Shown piece by piece: positions 9,293 through 17,529 of a stretch of 64,000 bases of DNA (positions are counted from its first letter, which is position 1; each line of letters opens with the position of its first letter). The notes below the pieces were generated by a model, which was given only the letters and a program-made list of their open reading frames with translations, was not told the origin of the DNA and did not search any database. Location: NCBI RefSeq assembly GCF_017114945.1, contig NZ_JABXKQ010000037.1, positions 1-64,000 on the forward strand, in the 5' to 3' direction. The DNA is from Nostoc sp. JL34 (GTDB lineage: Bacteria; Cyanobacteriota; Cyanobacteriia; Cyanobacteriales; Nostocaceae). Position numbers and translations under genes: made by a program.

Positions 9293-9474
9293 AAGGCATA
9301 GTTTTTTGTAATGCTGTGAGTATCTCATTCTCAAAGTTAGAAAATAAAAGTAGAAAACTAGGGTATGGATGAGAGTCAAATACTAAAAAATGAGTAAGCT
9401 AATGAGCATTTAAGTTGCATAAAACCAGGGATAAAGCCTTTACTACAAGCGAATCAGTCTGGAAAAATGAATGA

Positions 9475-9606
9475 CGATTAGCTTATCTCAAACAGTGGGC
9501 ACCCATAGTATCAGAGAAGATGCCACATCTGTCGATACCGCAAGTGGTGGGGCTGGCGACATGGAGTTTTGGCATGGTAATGACCAAAGAAGTGTCTCAT
9601 GTAACA
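9475..9606 (+). pseudogene. Transposase N-terminal fragment (IS4/IS701-like)
   Basis: In one frame the sequence reads LAYLKQWAPIVSEKMPHLS and then IPQVVGLATWSFGMVMTK. This resembles the start of cyanobacterial DDE transposases, where a P-x-LSKPQ-x-x-x-LA-x-WSFGMV block is typical. A stop precedes it (9472-9474) and the similarity ends soon after 9600. No terminal repeats are visible. Confidence 0.4.
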
Positions 9607-9712
9607 AAAATTACGATAATCATATTAATACTTATAAATAAAAGCACCTTACCTTACCAGCGAATTTGAGCTAAGTAAAGATAACAACAAAAAACTTGAC
9701 GGAGACCAACTT

Positions 9713-10834
9713 ATGCAATTCGACTCGGTTCTTGAGCTTAAAAACGAATTTTTAAGTAAAAACTTTAAAGACGATTTGGAAAGTAAGCAAGATAAAGACG
9801 ATTTGCAGCCCAAAGCACATACAGATCACGTAAGTGAATTTAGCCTTATGAGGTCTTCAATGGGATATTTTGGTTTTGGCTACATAGCCAAGGGCAGGAA
9901 TGATTATGAGCTCGATCTACGCCTTCAAAACCCAGACAAGGAGATGTATAAGGAAGCCGAAAAATTTAGGGATGAGAGAGCAAAGCGCGAGGCGCGCATA
10001 GCAGTTATAAAGGATGTAAAAATCCCTTCTCGAGGTACCCTTCCACAATCAGGAAGCGGTAATGGACATCTTCAGCTAATCGCCACAATGCGTCCACTTC
10101 ACATAGGTTTATCAGTAGCGCATCTACATGGCCAGGCGGGCACACTAGGTGCATTCGTTCGCACATCCAACAGAGATATAGGAGTATTGTCCAATAACCA
10201 TATTCTTAGCTCAATATCTACACTAAGACATTTAATAATTCAACCGAGCGCGCTAGATATAAAGCTCCAAAGTCAAGAGATCCAAAGGCACCACGAGATT
10301 GGTTACTTTGAGAACTGTATCCATATCTCTAAACGTGTAGATAATAAAGTGGATGCGGCTTACGCCATTCTTAATAAGGACATTTCTCATGAGGGTAATT
10401 TACTGCCAAGAGGATTCGCCATTCCGGATGAAGGACGGAGAATTGCGGAAGCCGCAGATCCTCTCGATCCTGAAGTGCTAGTCGGCAACAGCACTGTTGC
10501 GAAATTTGGTCGTACTACTGGATACACTAGTGTATCTGGAAATACTGATAAACCACTAGTAGCAGTAGCGAGTGTGTCAGTTAAGTTCGCAGATGTTGGG
10601 GAAATCAACTTTTGTGATGTCATTGAAATCCCTTGGGAATCAAATAATATTCCATTTAGTCAAGGCGGAGATTCTGGTAGCTTAATTTTCCTACCCGGTT
10701 CTCTTAGGGCTATTGGTCTCCATTTTGCAAGCGGTGAAAGAAAAGACCTTGATACTGGTAGATCGATAATGGTGAGCTATGCCTGTAATTTATCTTATGT
10801 TCTAAGGCATTTAGAACTTACTTTAGTGACGTAA
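9713..10834 (+). CDS. Trypsin-like serine protease (chymotrypsin fold)
   Basis: A 373-residue protein with a charged, probably helical N-terminus of ~140 residues. The peptidase domain has the catalytic His in GVLSNNHIL (~165), the Asp in KVDAAYAIL (~207) and the Ser in QGGDSGSLIF (~322). No signal peptide is visible, so it is probably cytoplasmic. Cytoplasmic bacterial proteases of this type often occur as effectors in conflict systems or as proteins of unknown role. Its own N-terminus has repeated KDDL(E/Q) segments that may form a coiled coil. Its neighbours in the island are a membrane protein and mobile remnants. Confidence 0.8.
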   Translation: MQFDSVLELKNEFLSKNFKDDLESKQDKDDLQPKAHTDHVSEFSLMRSSMGYFGFGYIAKGRNDYELDLRLQNPDKEMYKEAEKFRDERAKREARIAVIKDVKIPSRGTLPQSGSGNGHLQLIATMRPLHIGLSVAHLHGQAGTLGAFVRTSNRDIGVLSNNHILSSISTLRHLIIQPSALDIKLQSQEIQRHHEIGYFENCIHISKRVDNKVDAAYAILNKDISHEGNLLPRGFAIPDEGRRIAEAADPLDPEVLVGNSTVAKFGRTTGYTSVSGNTDKPLVAVASVSVKFADVGEINFCDVIEIPWESNNIPFSQGGDSGSLIFLPGSLRAIGLHFASGERKDLDTGRSIMVSYACNLSYVLRHLELTLVT

Positions 10835-11222
10835 TTAGGGGTTCAGCCGAAATACATGGAAGTACGATTAGTTCTGGAGAAAACCATCCTAAAGGGAGAA
10901 TTCCAGGCTTCAGTAGACTAACCCCAACAGGGGTTGAATTGGCACTTTAATCCTCTGCTGATGACAACTTGATATTCATGTAAGTGAAGTGAAATTTTCA
11001 ACCAAATCCTATCCCCTGGTGCAGGGTTGAAAGCATCTAAAACTATTTAGATACTAGTAGCTTATACGGAGGAGACTGACTATCAAATTCGTAAAGCGGG
11101 GACAAAAGCGGTTATGAATCGTACCTATTATTGCAGTCTTTTGATCGGAAGTTAACATGAATTAAACTGTTTCCGTTTCATCTGGATAACAAGTATGTAG
11201 GCTCTTTATGCGTAGATAAGGA
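10835..11222. other. Non-coding, hairpin-rich region after the protease gene
   Basis: No gene is visible. Within ~140 bp there are three small structures: AACCCC/GGGGTT (10920-10935), a TTTCAACC ... GGTTGAAA pair (10996-11032, listed separately), and ATCTAAA/TTTAGAT (11035-11052). The density suggests a structured RNA or a decayed guide-RNA locus, but nothing decisive is seen. Confidence 0.4.
10996..11033 (+). other. Solitary CRISPR-repeat-like sequence
   Basis: A 38-nt segment begins TTTCAACC and ends GGGTTGAAAG with palindromic ends. The 3' end matches what I recall of type V-K CAST repeats in cyanobacteria (ending GGGTTGAAAG), and the interior (ATCC ... GGTG) is loosely similar. There is only one copy, so it is not an array. 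It lies 3.3 kb from the transposon end. It may be chance. Confidence 0.25.
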
Positions 11223-11259
11223 AGAGAAAAGGGGTAGCTAAACGCTACCCCTTTTCTCT
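11223..11259. terminator. Perfect 16-bp hairpin
   Basis: Arms at 11223-11238 and 11244-11259 (AGAGAAAAGGGGTAGC and its complement) with a 5-nt loop TAAAC. No clear T-run follows on either strand, so it may be a terminator or another RNA or DNA structure. It lies downstream of the minus-strand gene at 11344. Confidence 0.6.
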
Positions 11260-11343
11260 GCATAAAATGATCATCATTAGAGAATCCTATCTATTTTTTT
11301 TTGTACAGATAATTTCTTACCTAGAAGTCCCTTATGAAAACCT

Positions 11344-11577
11344 CTAATCAGCTCGTGCGTAAGTCCTGACACAGTCAATTTTTACTACAGTGTTGGGCGG
11401 GTTTATATTCTTTAAATGTTTCTCTATCACCTCACGCCGAGTACCAGGGTCTACATCAATGCGAAGAACAGGTTGATCAGGGTTATCCCAGTATGCACCA
11501 ATACTAGTAACTCCCGATACTCCTGTTAAAAGTTGATTTGCTTGGCTTTTTAATGAAACTAGACTTATTTTAGACAT
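11344..11577 (-). CDS. Small hypothetical protein (77 aa)
   Basis: I do not recognise this protein. It is soluble, with an alternating pattern SLKSQANQLLTGVSGVTSIG, then VLRIDVDPGTRREVIEKHL and VVKIDCVRTYARAD, compatible with a small alpha/beta fold. The GVxGxG plus short strand arrangement faintly resembles domains that accompany bacterial trypsin-like proteases, one of which is encoded 500 bp away. It is transcribed towards the hairpin at 11223, which may end its transcript. Confidence 0.5.
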   Translation of the reverse strand: MSKISLVSLKSQANQLLTGVSGVTSIGAYWDNPDQPVLRIDVDPGTRREVIEKHLKNINPPNTVVKIDCVRTYARAD

Positions 11578-11675
11578 AAAAACGCAATCAAAATAAGGTT
11601 TAAAGCGTTTGGAAATTATTCTTCTTCAAATACCATCAAACCCTATATTTCTTAACTCTTGGTCGGACAAAGATG

Positions 11676-11697
11676 TAAAACTTGTGTAAAACTTGTG
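11676..11697 (+). promoter_or_regulatory. Two tandem copies of TAAAACTTGTG
   Basis: Exact 11-bp direct repeats at 11676-11686 and 11687-11697, 19 bp before the ATG of an HTH protein. The position suggests an operator or part of a promoter, possibly autoregulatory. Confidence 0.4.
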
Positions 11698-11716
11698 TAG
11701 AAGCTATCATCATAGC

Positions 11717-12445
11717 ATGGGCAGATCATTCCAAGCATCGAAAGATGGGCTTCAAAAAGCTGCGAAAGCGTTAAAACTTAAAGGGTGGACGCAAGAGTAC
11801 CTGGCGGGGGCTGTAGGTTGTACTCGACAGACCATAATCAAATTTTTTGCTAGGCGACCTATTGAAAAGCACTTGTTCCAAAATATATCTAATAAACTAG
11901 GCTTGGAATGGGGTGAGATTGTGGAACTGGAGTCAGCAGAAGAGCAAGCCAGGATGAGTCTTGGTATGGAGACAGAACGAGGGAAAACCTCTGAGGTTGT
12001 CCAGGAGGAGCGCAGCGCTACACAGATATTGACTTCTCCAGTATCCCTAGTAGAAAAACAAAATGCTAACTATAAAGAACAACTTGTTATTACACTTACT
12101 GGAGATGTAGAAAGTCTCCTTAATAATCCGGATGTTCAGGCAGCTTTGCTAGTGTTGATGCAACAGGCTTCAAAGGATGCAAGCTTAAGAATTGATAGGA
12201 TTGAGAAAGGCAGTATAAAAATAACCTTCAGCGGTTCAAAAGAAGGTTTTAAAAGGCTTAATGAGCAAATCGAATCAGGCAATTTGACTGAAGTATTGGG
12301 TATTCCTGTTGAAGATGTACAGTTATTACCTAGCAGCACTACAAGTGAAGAGCAATATAAAATTCGTCTAGTCCAAGAAATTATTGCTCAGGGAGCTAGT
12401 GGTCGAGACCTAAGTGATTCTAACTTTAGTGGTTTAGAGCTATAG
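11717..12445 (+). CDS. HTH-domain protein of a cyanobacterial conflict-system type
   Basis: The N-terminus MGRSFQASKDGLQKAAKALK plus GWTQEYLAGAVGCTRQTIIKFF is the HTH-like domain often found at the front of cyanobacterial NACHT-ATPase and pentapeptide proteins. A middle domain (~110-195) with TLTGDVESLLNNPDV, KGSIKITFSGS and TEVLGIPVEDVQLL resembles an effector-associated domain, possibly the bacterial TRADD-N type. The last residues (GRDLSDSNFSGLEL) look like the first pentapeptide repeats. No ATPase is present. The protein ends 22 bp before the att site; since the original tRNA followed there too, the element did not cause the shortness. The start chosen is ATG 11717, not the upstream TTG. 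Confidence 0.65.
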   Translation: MGRSFQASKDGLQKAAKALKLKGWTQEYLAGAVGCTRQTIIKFFARRPIEKHLFQNISNKLGLEWGEIVELESAEEQARMSLGMETERGKTSEVVQEERSATQILTSPVSLVEKQNANYKEQLVITLTGDVESLLNNPDVQAALLVLMQQASKDASLRIDRIEKGSIKITFSGSKEGFKRLNEQIESGNLTEVLGIPVEDVQLLPSSTTSEEQYKIRLVQEIIAQGASGRDLSDSNFSGLEL

Positions 12446-12467
12446 CTCACGACTCACTACTTATATT

Positions 12468-12521
12468 TTTTAAAGTGGCTCAGGTCGGAGTTGAACCAAC
12501 GACCCCAGGCTTATGAGTCCC
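12468..12521. other. Left attachment site (remnant of tRNA-Met 3' end)
   Basis: This 54-bp stretch is identical to 34057-34110, from four T residues outside the tRNA through the T-arm to the 5' side of the anticodon stem. The similarity stops at the next base. It is the displaced 3' end of the original tRNA gene and not a functional tRNA. Confidence 0.93.
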
Positions 12522-12677
12522 AAAATAAAGCCAACTATATAAGGAGCTTCAGCTCCAGGTATCTTATTGCATAGTCAGGTAATAGTCAATACCTATCTTA
12601 TTTTATTGGTGTTTATTGAAACTAATAAATTCACTGATTAATATTGATACAGCTTAAAAGTCAGGATTAAAAACTTT

Positions 12678-13031
12678 ATGAATATATACAAATCAGGTGA
12701 TGGTTACAGTGACTACAAAGACATAACCCTTCAGGTAGTACTAAAATCAGGAAATACGTACCCAGAAATCAAGTGCCCTTGGTTTCGTATTTTCTCTCCT
12801 CCATTTAATGCTCTATTTGAAAACCCTTCTGTTTCGTATGATGCTAGTGTTCCAATTTATTATAGTGAAATAAATAGTGTAAGACTAGATCACAATAAAG
12901 TTGGCCCTGAAAATTATGTAAGTTTTATTGATGACGAAGGAGAAATTTGGAATATTGTTAGTTATGAAAAATTGAATAATATTCCAGATCCACCTGGGTT
13001 GGCTTTTCATTTAAAAAAACAAGAAAACTAA
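12678..13031 (+). CDS. Hypothetical protein of the element (117 aa)
   Basis: I do not recognise this protein. It is soluble and acidic with mostly strand-like segments, for example FRIFSPPFNALFE, VSFIDDEGEIWNIVSY and a Lys-rich C-terminus. It lies just inside the left att site, convergent with the terminase operon and sharing its strong terminator. Phage genes in this position are often cargo or lysogenic-conversion genes; that is only a positional inference. Confidence 0.55.
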   Translation: MNIYKSGDGYSDYKDITLQVVLKSGNTYPEIKCPWFRIFSPPFNALFENPSVSYDASVPIYYSEINSVRLDHNKVGPENYVSFIDDEGEIWNIVSYEKLNNIPDPPGLAFHLKKQEN

Positions 13032-13043
13032 ATAAAACATCTT

Positions 13044-13085
13044 TAGACAAAAAGGAAGGAATGTTATTTCCTTCCTTTTTGTCTA
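13044..13085. terminator. Bidirectional terminator between convergent transcripts
   Basis: A perfect 18-bp stem (13044-13061 / 13068-13085) with a 6-nt loop contains A5 and T5 runs in its arms. It ends the 117-aa gene from the left and the long structural operon from the right. Confidence 0.85.
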
Positions 13086-13091
13086 CTTAGC

Positions 13092-14732
13092 TTAAGCAAC
13101 TCTATCCATTAAATAGTCTGCTGCTTCCTCTTGATCGTAATAGGTATTATTACTCTCTCTTCTCTTCCAAGCATAGCTAGCTAAAGCCAAGCTCATAACT
13201 GTATCTGTAGGTAAACCTCGATCATCCAATTTATAAAATCTCATTTCAGTTTTAAGTTGCTTCAGACGGTCTAACTCATCATAAGGAATTACAAGTTTAC
13301 CTCTCTCTACAATCCCTGCCAAGTTAGACAGCATAAAAGTTTTATGGTTATGTTTATTATTTTTAGCTGGCTTCTTAGTTGAATTGATTGGGGTACACAT
13401 TAATATCTCTTCAGGTGTAAGCTCCTTCTCTATAGCCTCTTTCAGGTACTGACCAGCTAGGGCTGTCGCATCATAATAAAGTTCACCAGGGAATTGGTTT
13501 AACCTTCTTCTAATTCTTTCAATAGTGCCATCTTGTTGAAATAGTGGAGTCTTACTAATTCTTTCAAAAGCTACTATTCTTAATTCTCTATCAATATATT
13601 GAAGAGTAGTAAGTACAGTTGAGTCACCATTAGTACAACCAGCTACATCAACTCCAGTAAAGAATTGTGAAGTTGGTCCTCCTTTAGGGAGATAAGGATA
13701 GTCAGGATGAGTACCATGTTCAGGTAAACAGAAGCCTGTAACTGGGTCATCATAAGGGAAGAAGCAAGTATGCCTCTCTCCTTTTTCAACAGCAATATCA
13801 AGCCAATTACCAGCAAAGAATGTAGAACCATAGTTGGCAAACTTACCATATACCTCTTCCCTGATCTGAGCCTGGGTCATATTGACCATGTTGGCTTGGA
13901 TAGTTTCAGGGGGATTGACAGGGTTATCAAACTGAGAAAACTCTGCGATCACAACTGAATTATCTTTTTTAAGTTTGCGCTCTTTAAACTCTGCCCATAG
14001 CTTTCTAAAATAAATAGCTCCCTGCCCTGCAGATTCCCCTTCTCCTTGAGGGGTAGAGATAAAGTACTTACGCCCACTAACTTCAGTTCCTCTGACATTA
14101 AGTATTTTCATACGTAAATGTTCTAAGGCATACTCAGAAGCAGACTCATCTAAAGTGGCTATATCTAAATAGAAACCTAGAATGAATCTTCCTCTTTGAA
14201 CAGTAGCTTGAAACCAAATAATACTATTTAAACAAGTTTCTATAAAAGGTTGCTGTCCATCAGAGATGTGCTTAATGAAGCCTATGCTGGTCAGGAAGGG
14301 GCTATCATTAACTAGGTTGATTATTTCATCCTTTACTAACTTTGCTTGCTTCAGAGAGGGCGCACAGTTAATAGATTGAAACCTTTTACTATAGTCACCA
14401 TAGAAGACAGAAGTAGTAGGGCGCTTTCTATAAAATAAAAACCATAAATGCATAAGAGCAGTAACAAAAGTCTTACCACTTCTACTACCTGCTTTTAATA
14501 TTCCTTCTTGAGCATTAACAGCTTGCCTTAACCATTGTCTTTGTTTAGGGTGCCCTTTAACTGTCTCACCTGTTTCAGGATGTAAACGCTCAACTTCATT
14601 TAAATATAAGTTTACCTTTTCCCCTAAAAAGTATTTAACAAATAACACAGGATCATTTGCTCCAGCTAAGAATTGTTGTCTTAATGTTTCTGACTTTAAT
14701 ATACCTTCTAAATCTGATGGGATAGCACTCAT
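13092..14732 (-). CDS. terL: Phage terminase large subunit
   Basis: The ATP-driven DNA packaging motor and headful nuclease. The ATPase has a Walker A-like KAGSRSGKT at 80-88 and Walker B ATLDES with Asp195-Glu196. The C-terminal RNase H-like nuclease starts FFTGVDVAG (Asp362), continues with ELYYDATALAG and ends with an Asp-containing LPTDTVMSLALASYAW segment. The length of 546 residues is typical. It is the last gene of the structural operon and overlaps the preceding gene by one base. Most tailed phages place the terminase genes at the start of the morphogenesis operon, so this order is unusual. Confidence 0.92.
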   Translation of the reverse strand: MSAIPSDLEGILKSETLRQQFLAGANDPVLFVKYFLGEKVNLYLNEVERLHPETGETVKGHPKQRQWLRQAVNAQEGILKAGSRSGKTFVTALMHLWFLFYRKRPTTSVFYGDYSKRFQSINCAPSLKQAKLVKDEIINLVNDSPFLTSIGFIKHISDGQQPFIETCLNSIIWFQATVQRGRFILGFYLDIATLDESASEYALEHLRMKILNVRGTEVSGRKYFISTPQGEGESAGQGAIYFRKLWAEFKERKLKKDNSVVIAEFSQFDNPVNPPETIQANMVNMTQAQIREEVYGKFANYGSTFFAGNWLDIAVEKGERHTCFFPYDDPVTGFCLPEHGTHPDYPYLPKGGPTSQFFTGVDVAGCTNGDSTVLTTLQYIDRELRIVAFERISKTPLFQQDGTIERIRRRLNQFPGELYYDATALAGQYLKEAIEKELTPEEILMCTPINSTKKPAKNNKHNHKTFMLSNLAGIVERGKLVIPYDELDRLKQLKTEMRFYKLDDRGLPTDTVMSLALASYAWKRRESNNTYYDQEEAADYLMDRVA

Positions 14733-15454
14733 TAGTCATCATCCCCTAATTCATATTCAACTTCTATATCAGCAGGTTTGAGAGCTAATAAGTCATCTAA
14801 CTTAGCTTCAGGATTAGCAGACAAATAACCTCTAACCATATCTTGAATTAACATTACAGGGTCAACACTTATCTGGTCATATAAAGATTTAAGGATAGCT
14901 TCATTCTCATTTCTATCACGTAATTCTTTTCTAGTCTTTAAGGTGGAATTAATCTGAGCTTGATGGACTTGAATAACTTTAGATATATCAGTTATAGCTT
15001 TACTTAGTCCGTTAATATTATTAGTTAAAACTTCTAGTTCCCGTGGTTCTCTTCTTTTAGAACCAGATAATAATTCAACAGCAGTGTTATATCTTTCTAT
15101 TATTTCAGACTGATGCTCAATTAATCTGCTAATCATGGCATCAGTAAGCATTAAACTATTATCTAGTAAGCTTTCTTTATTATAGTCAGTAGCTAATAGT
15201 TCCTTCTTTTCTTTACTTGTTAGTGATTTAATAGCTCTCATATTTTCATATTTAATTAATTTAGAATTTAAACCATGTGTAATCTTAGCTTTAGCTGCTT
15301 TACCTCCATGAGATGCACAACACTTATAGCCAAGCATTACTTTATTTTTACATTGTGTGCCATCTTTTTTAATAACAGAACATCTAACTGGTTCCTCTCT
15401 TTTACCTGATAAATATCTATGTTTATATACTGCACTTTCTTTATATGATGACAA
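14732..15454 (-). CDS. Probable terminase small subunit (zinc-finger DNA-binding)
   Basis: The assignment rests on position directly before the large terminase and on architecture. The N-terminus has a CSVIKKDGTQCKNKVMLGYKC-type cluster followed by CASHGG, a probable Cys/His zinc knuckle for DNA binding. The middle is helical and probably coiled coil (about 90-190), suitable for oligomerisation. The acidic tail ends ELGDDD. At 240 residues it is somewhat longer than usual for a small terminase. It could instead be another packaging or DNA-binding accessory. Confidence 0.6.
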   Translation of the reverse strand: MSSYKESAVYKHRYLSGKREEPVRCSVIKKDGTQCKNKVMLGYKCCASHGGKAAKAKITHGLNSKLIKYENMRAIKSLTSKEKKELLATDYNKESLLDNSLMLTDAMISRLIEHQSEIIERYNTAVELLSGSKRREPRELEVLTNNINGLSKAITDISKVIQVHQAQINSTLKTRKELRDRNENEAILKSLYDQISVDPVMLIQDMVRGYLSANPEAKLDDLLALKPADIEVEYELGDDD

Positions 15455-15528
15455 AAGATATCCTCCAAATACTTACATAATTAAAGGATATCATATCGAG
15501 ATTTAGCATAAATAGGATAATTATACCT

Positions 15529-15951
15529 TTACTTATTGCCTATAATTATTTTAATTTCTTTGACATCTAGCTCAATTGTTTCTAATTTAGTAATTATTTT
15601 ATTATGAGCTTCACTTGCATCAGTTTCTATTACTATAAGATTTTTTTTAATATCTTCTGAATTAGAATTAATAGCTTTGATAAACTTTTCTTGAGTAGAC
15701 AAATAAGACCTTAATTCAGGTACTATATGTTTACCTATAACCTGACTTATTTTTTTACCTAAAAAGAATATCCCTACTCCTACAATTGATAAAGTAATTA
15801 AGACAGTTAAAGCATTACTAGTAACTGAGTTTTTACCTATTTCATAAATATCCTCTTGGATATCAGCTTTATTAATTTTTTGAGTTTCTATTATTTTATT
15901 TAATTTCTCTATACCAGGTTGAGAAGTGGATTTTTGTATTTGGGTTTCCAT
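15529..15951 (-). CDS. Small membrane protein with coiled coil (holin or virion protein candidate)
   Basis: A 140-residue protein with one transmembrane segment (TSNALTVLITLSIVGVGIFFLG, about residues 44-65). Predicted helical flanks lie on each side: EKLNKIIETQKINKADIQED before it and a C-terminal heptad-like stretch KFIKAINSNSEDIKKNLIVIE after it. It sits between fibre genes and terminase genes. A holin or a spanin-like protein is possible, but there is no endolysin next to it. Confidence 0.5.
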   Translation of the reverse strand: METQIQKSTSQPGIEKLNKIIETQKINKADIQEDIYEIGKNSVTSNALTVLITLSIVGVGIFFLGKKISQVIGKHIVPELRSYLSTQEKFIKAINSNSEDIKKNLIVIETDASEAHNKIITKLETIELDVKEIKIIIGNK

Positions 15952-16044
15952 TTACTAAACTCCATAGATATTGAAAGTAGAATTTAAATAAATATATAAA
16001 TAAATCATTTTTTGTTTGTTGTTGAATAGATATAAACATACTTT

Positions 16045-16722
16045 TTAAGTAGCAGTTTTAAAGAACATAATTGGAACACCAAACGTTATATTACTAAGTC
16101 CATCTACGGGGGCATTAGTAGGTAAAGTACTATTAGCATAAGTCAAATTATTTCTTAACCCATATTGAACAATACTAGTAGAAAAAGTTGAATTAGATAG
16201 ATAATAATTATAAGCAGGATATGCATTTTCACAAGAAAGACTTGGAGCTACATTTCCATTTATAGCCTTCCAATACCATCCTGGTGTAAGACTAATATTA
16301 GTATCAAATCCTTTTTCTCCTGTACCAGTTGCATTTATTTCTGTACTACTAGCTAATAAAATGTCAGGTAGAGCGGTACTATAGTTATTACTATAAATGC
16401 CAATTCTAAAACCCCCAGTGGCAGTAGTACCTTGATTAAAAGCAAATCTTACTATATTTACAGTTCTAGGAATTTGAAAAAGAAAATAACTTATAGTGTT
16501 AATAGCAGTTGTAGTAGTTACAGCACTATAGGCATCAAATAAAATAGTATCATTATACCAACTATTAGCCCTGTAACCTGGGTGTAAAGTGTTTTCCGTA
16601 GCTAATTGTTCAGTACCATTTAATTTAATAATACTTGAGCCACTTCTATTTAAAGTAGGTCCAGCTTTACCTATTTTAAATGAATCAATTGTTGTACCTT
16701 TTAAATCAAAATAAGAAGCCAT
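16045..16722 (-). CDS. Tail fibre / receptor-binding protein candidate
   Basis: A 225-residue protein rich in Ser, Thr and Asn with a beta-strand pattern. Its N-terminal ~20 residues (FDLKGTTIDSFKIGKAG) match the start of the next gene upstream (16810-17505), while the rest differs. Shared N-termini with divergent C-termini are typical of fibre proteins that dock through a common anchor. The C-terminal region NISLTPGWYWKAINGN and the ending VPIMFFKTAT suggest a jelly-roll-like receptor-binding domain; this is inference. Confidence 0.55.
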   Translation of the reverse strand: MASYFDLKGTTIDSFKIGKAGPTLNRSGSSIIKLNGTEQLATENTLHPGYRANSWYNDTILFDAYSAVTTTTAINTISYFLFQIPRTVNIVRFAFNQGTTATGGFRIGIYSNNYSTALPDILLASSTEINATGTGEKGFDTNISLTPGWYWKAINGNVAPSLSCENAYPAYNYYLSNSTFSTSIVQYGLRNNLTYANSTLPTNAPVDGLSNITFGVPIMFFKTAT

Positions 16723-16809
16723 ATATTTTAGTTATCTTTTATTTATAAAAAAGTCATCAGGATAATTTTTAATTACCCTGATGTTAATCTCACATAATAG
16801 AATTTATTA

Positions 16810-17505
16810 TTAACCAGGATTGCTGTAATAAACTAGGACTCTTGCAGCACCAGCAGAAGAAGTAGAAGCAGCATAAGTAATGATTAAAGACTCAGCAGAA
16901 CCATTAGCAGTTTCACCAGGAGTAGATACATAAATATCTTTAGCTGTTCCATATAAATCAATTAGGTTGCTACCTGCATATTTAGCAGTAGTACCTGAAA
17001 CTCCTACTGTCATTGTAGCAGTTCCAGTAGCCCAAGGTGTATCAATAATAACTTCAACTCTCTGAACAATTGCGTTAGCAGGTAGAGTAAACATTGATAC
17101 AGAAGAAGCACTGTTAAAGGCTAAAGAGGTTGTGTCAACTAATTGACCATTAGCAGTACCACCTGAAGAAGTTGTCCAACTTGTATTACCACTACCATCA
17201 GTAGTAAGTACTTGAGAAGGTGAACCAGCACTAGTAGGTAAAGTCAAAGTGTAATTAGCCGTCATACCTGAGGAAGGTCTAGCTACTGTAATCTTCCAAT
17301 CTGCTGCACTACCTGCTGCATCTGAATTAATTACTAAACCAATATCATTAGTTGATTCAAACTGAGATGCTGTAACTTTAGTAAAAGCAGAATCACCAGA
17401 GTTTTTAACTTGTAAATCACCAGTACTATTTTTTAGTCTTACACCTGCTTTTTCAATTTGCAGTGAAGAAATAGAAGTTCCTTTTAAATCTAAAATCTGA
17501 GCCAT
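16810..17505 (-). CDS. Tail fibre protein with shared N-terminal anchor
   Basis: A 231-residue virion protein. It starts ILDLKGTSISSLQIEKAG, related to the gene at 16045. It then has a fibre-like repeat region including TLTLPTSAGSPSQVLTTDGSG, a block commonly seen in phage fibre and collar proteins before a beta-rich C-terminal domain. The C-terminal half (LAFNSASSVSMFTLPANAIV onwards) is strand-rich. The 24-bp gap to the upstream gene indicates one operon. Confidence 0.65.
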   Translation of the reverse strand: MAQILDLKGTSISSLQIEKAGVRLKNSTGDLQVKNSGDSAFTKVTASQFESTNDIGLVINSDAAGSAADWKITVARPSSGMTANYTLTLPTSAGSPSQVLTTDGSGNTSWTTSSGGTANGQLVDTTSLAFNSASSVSMFTLPANAIVQRVEVIIDTPWATGTATMTVGVSGTTAKYAGSNLIDLYGTAKDIYVSTPGETANGSAESLIITYAASTSSAGAARVLVYYSNPG

Positions 17506-17529
17506 AATATTTATTAATTAATTTTATTA

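Noticed and set aside
11302-11307. TGTACA as the right end of the Tn7-like element
   Set aside because: No complementary TnsB-type repeats precede it and the flanking bases do not match the probable 5-bp target duplication next to 7675.
12478-12521. A second tRNA gene at the left att site
   Set aside because: Only the 3' part of tRNA-Met is present; the D-arm and 5' acceptor strand are missing.
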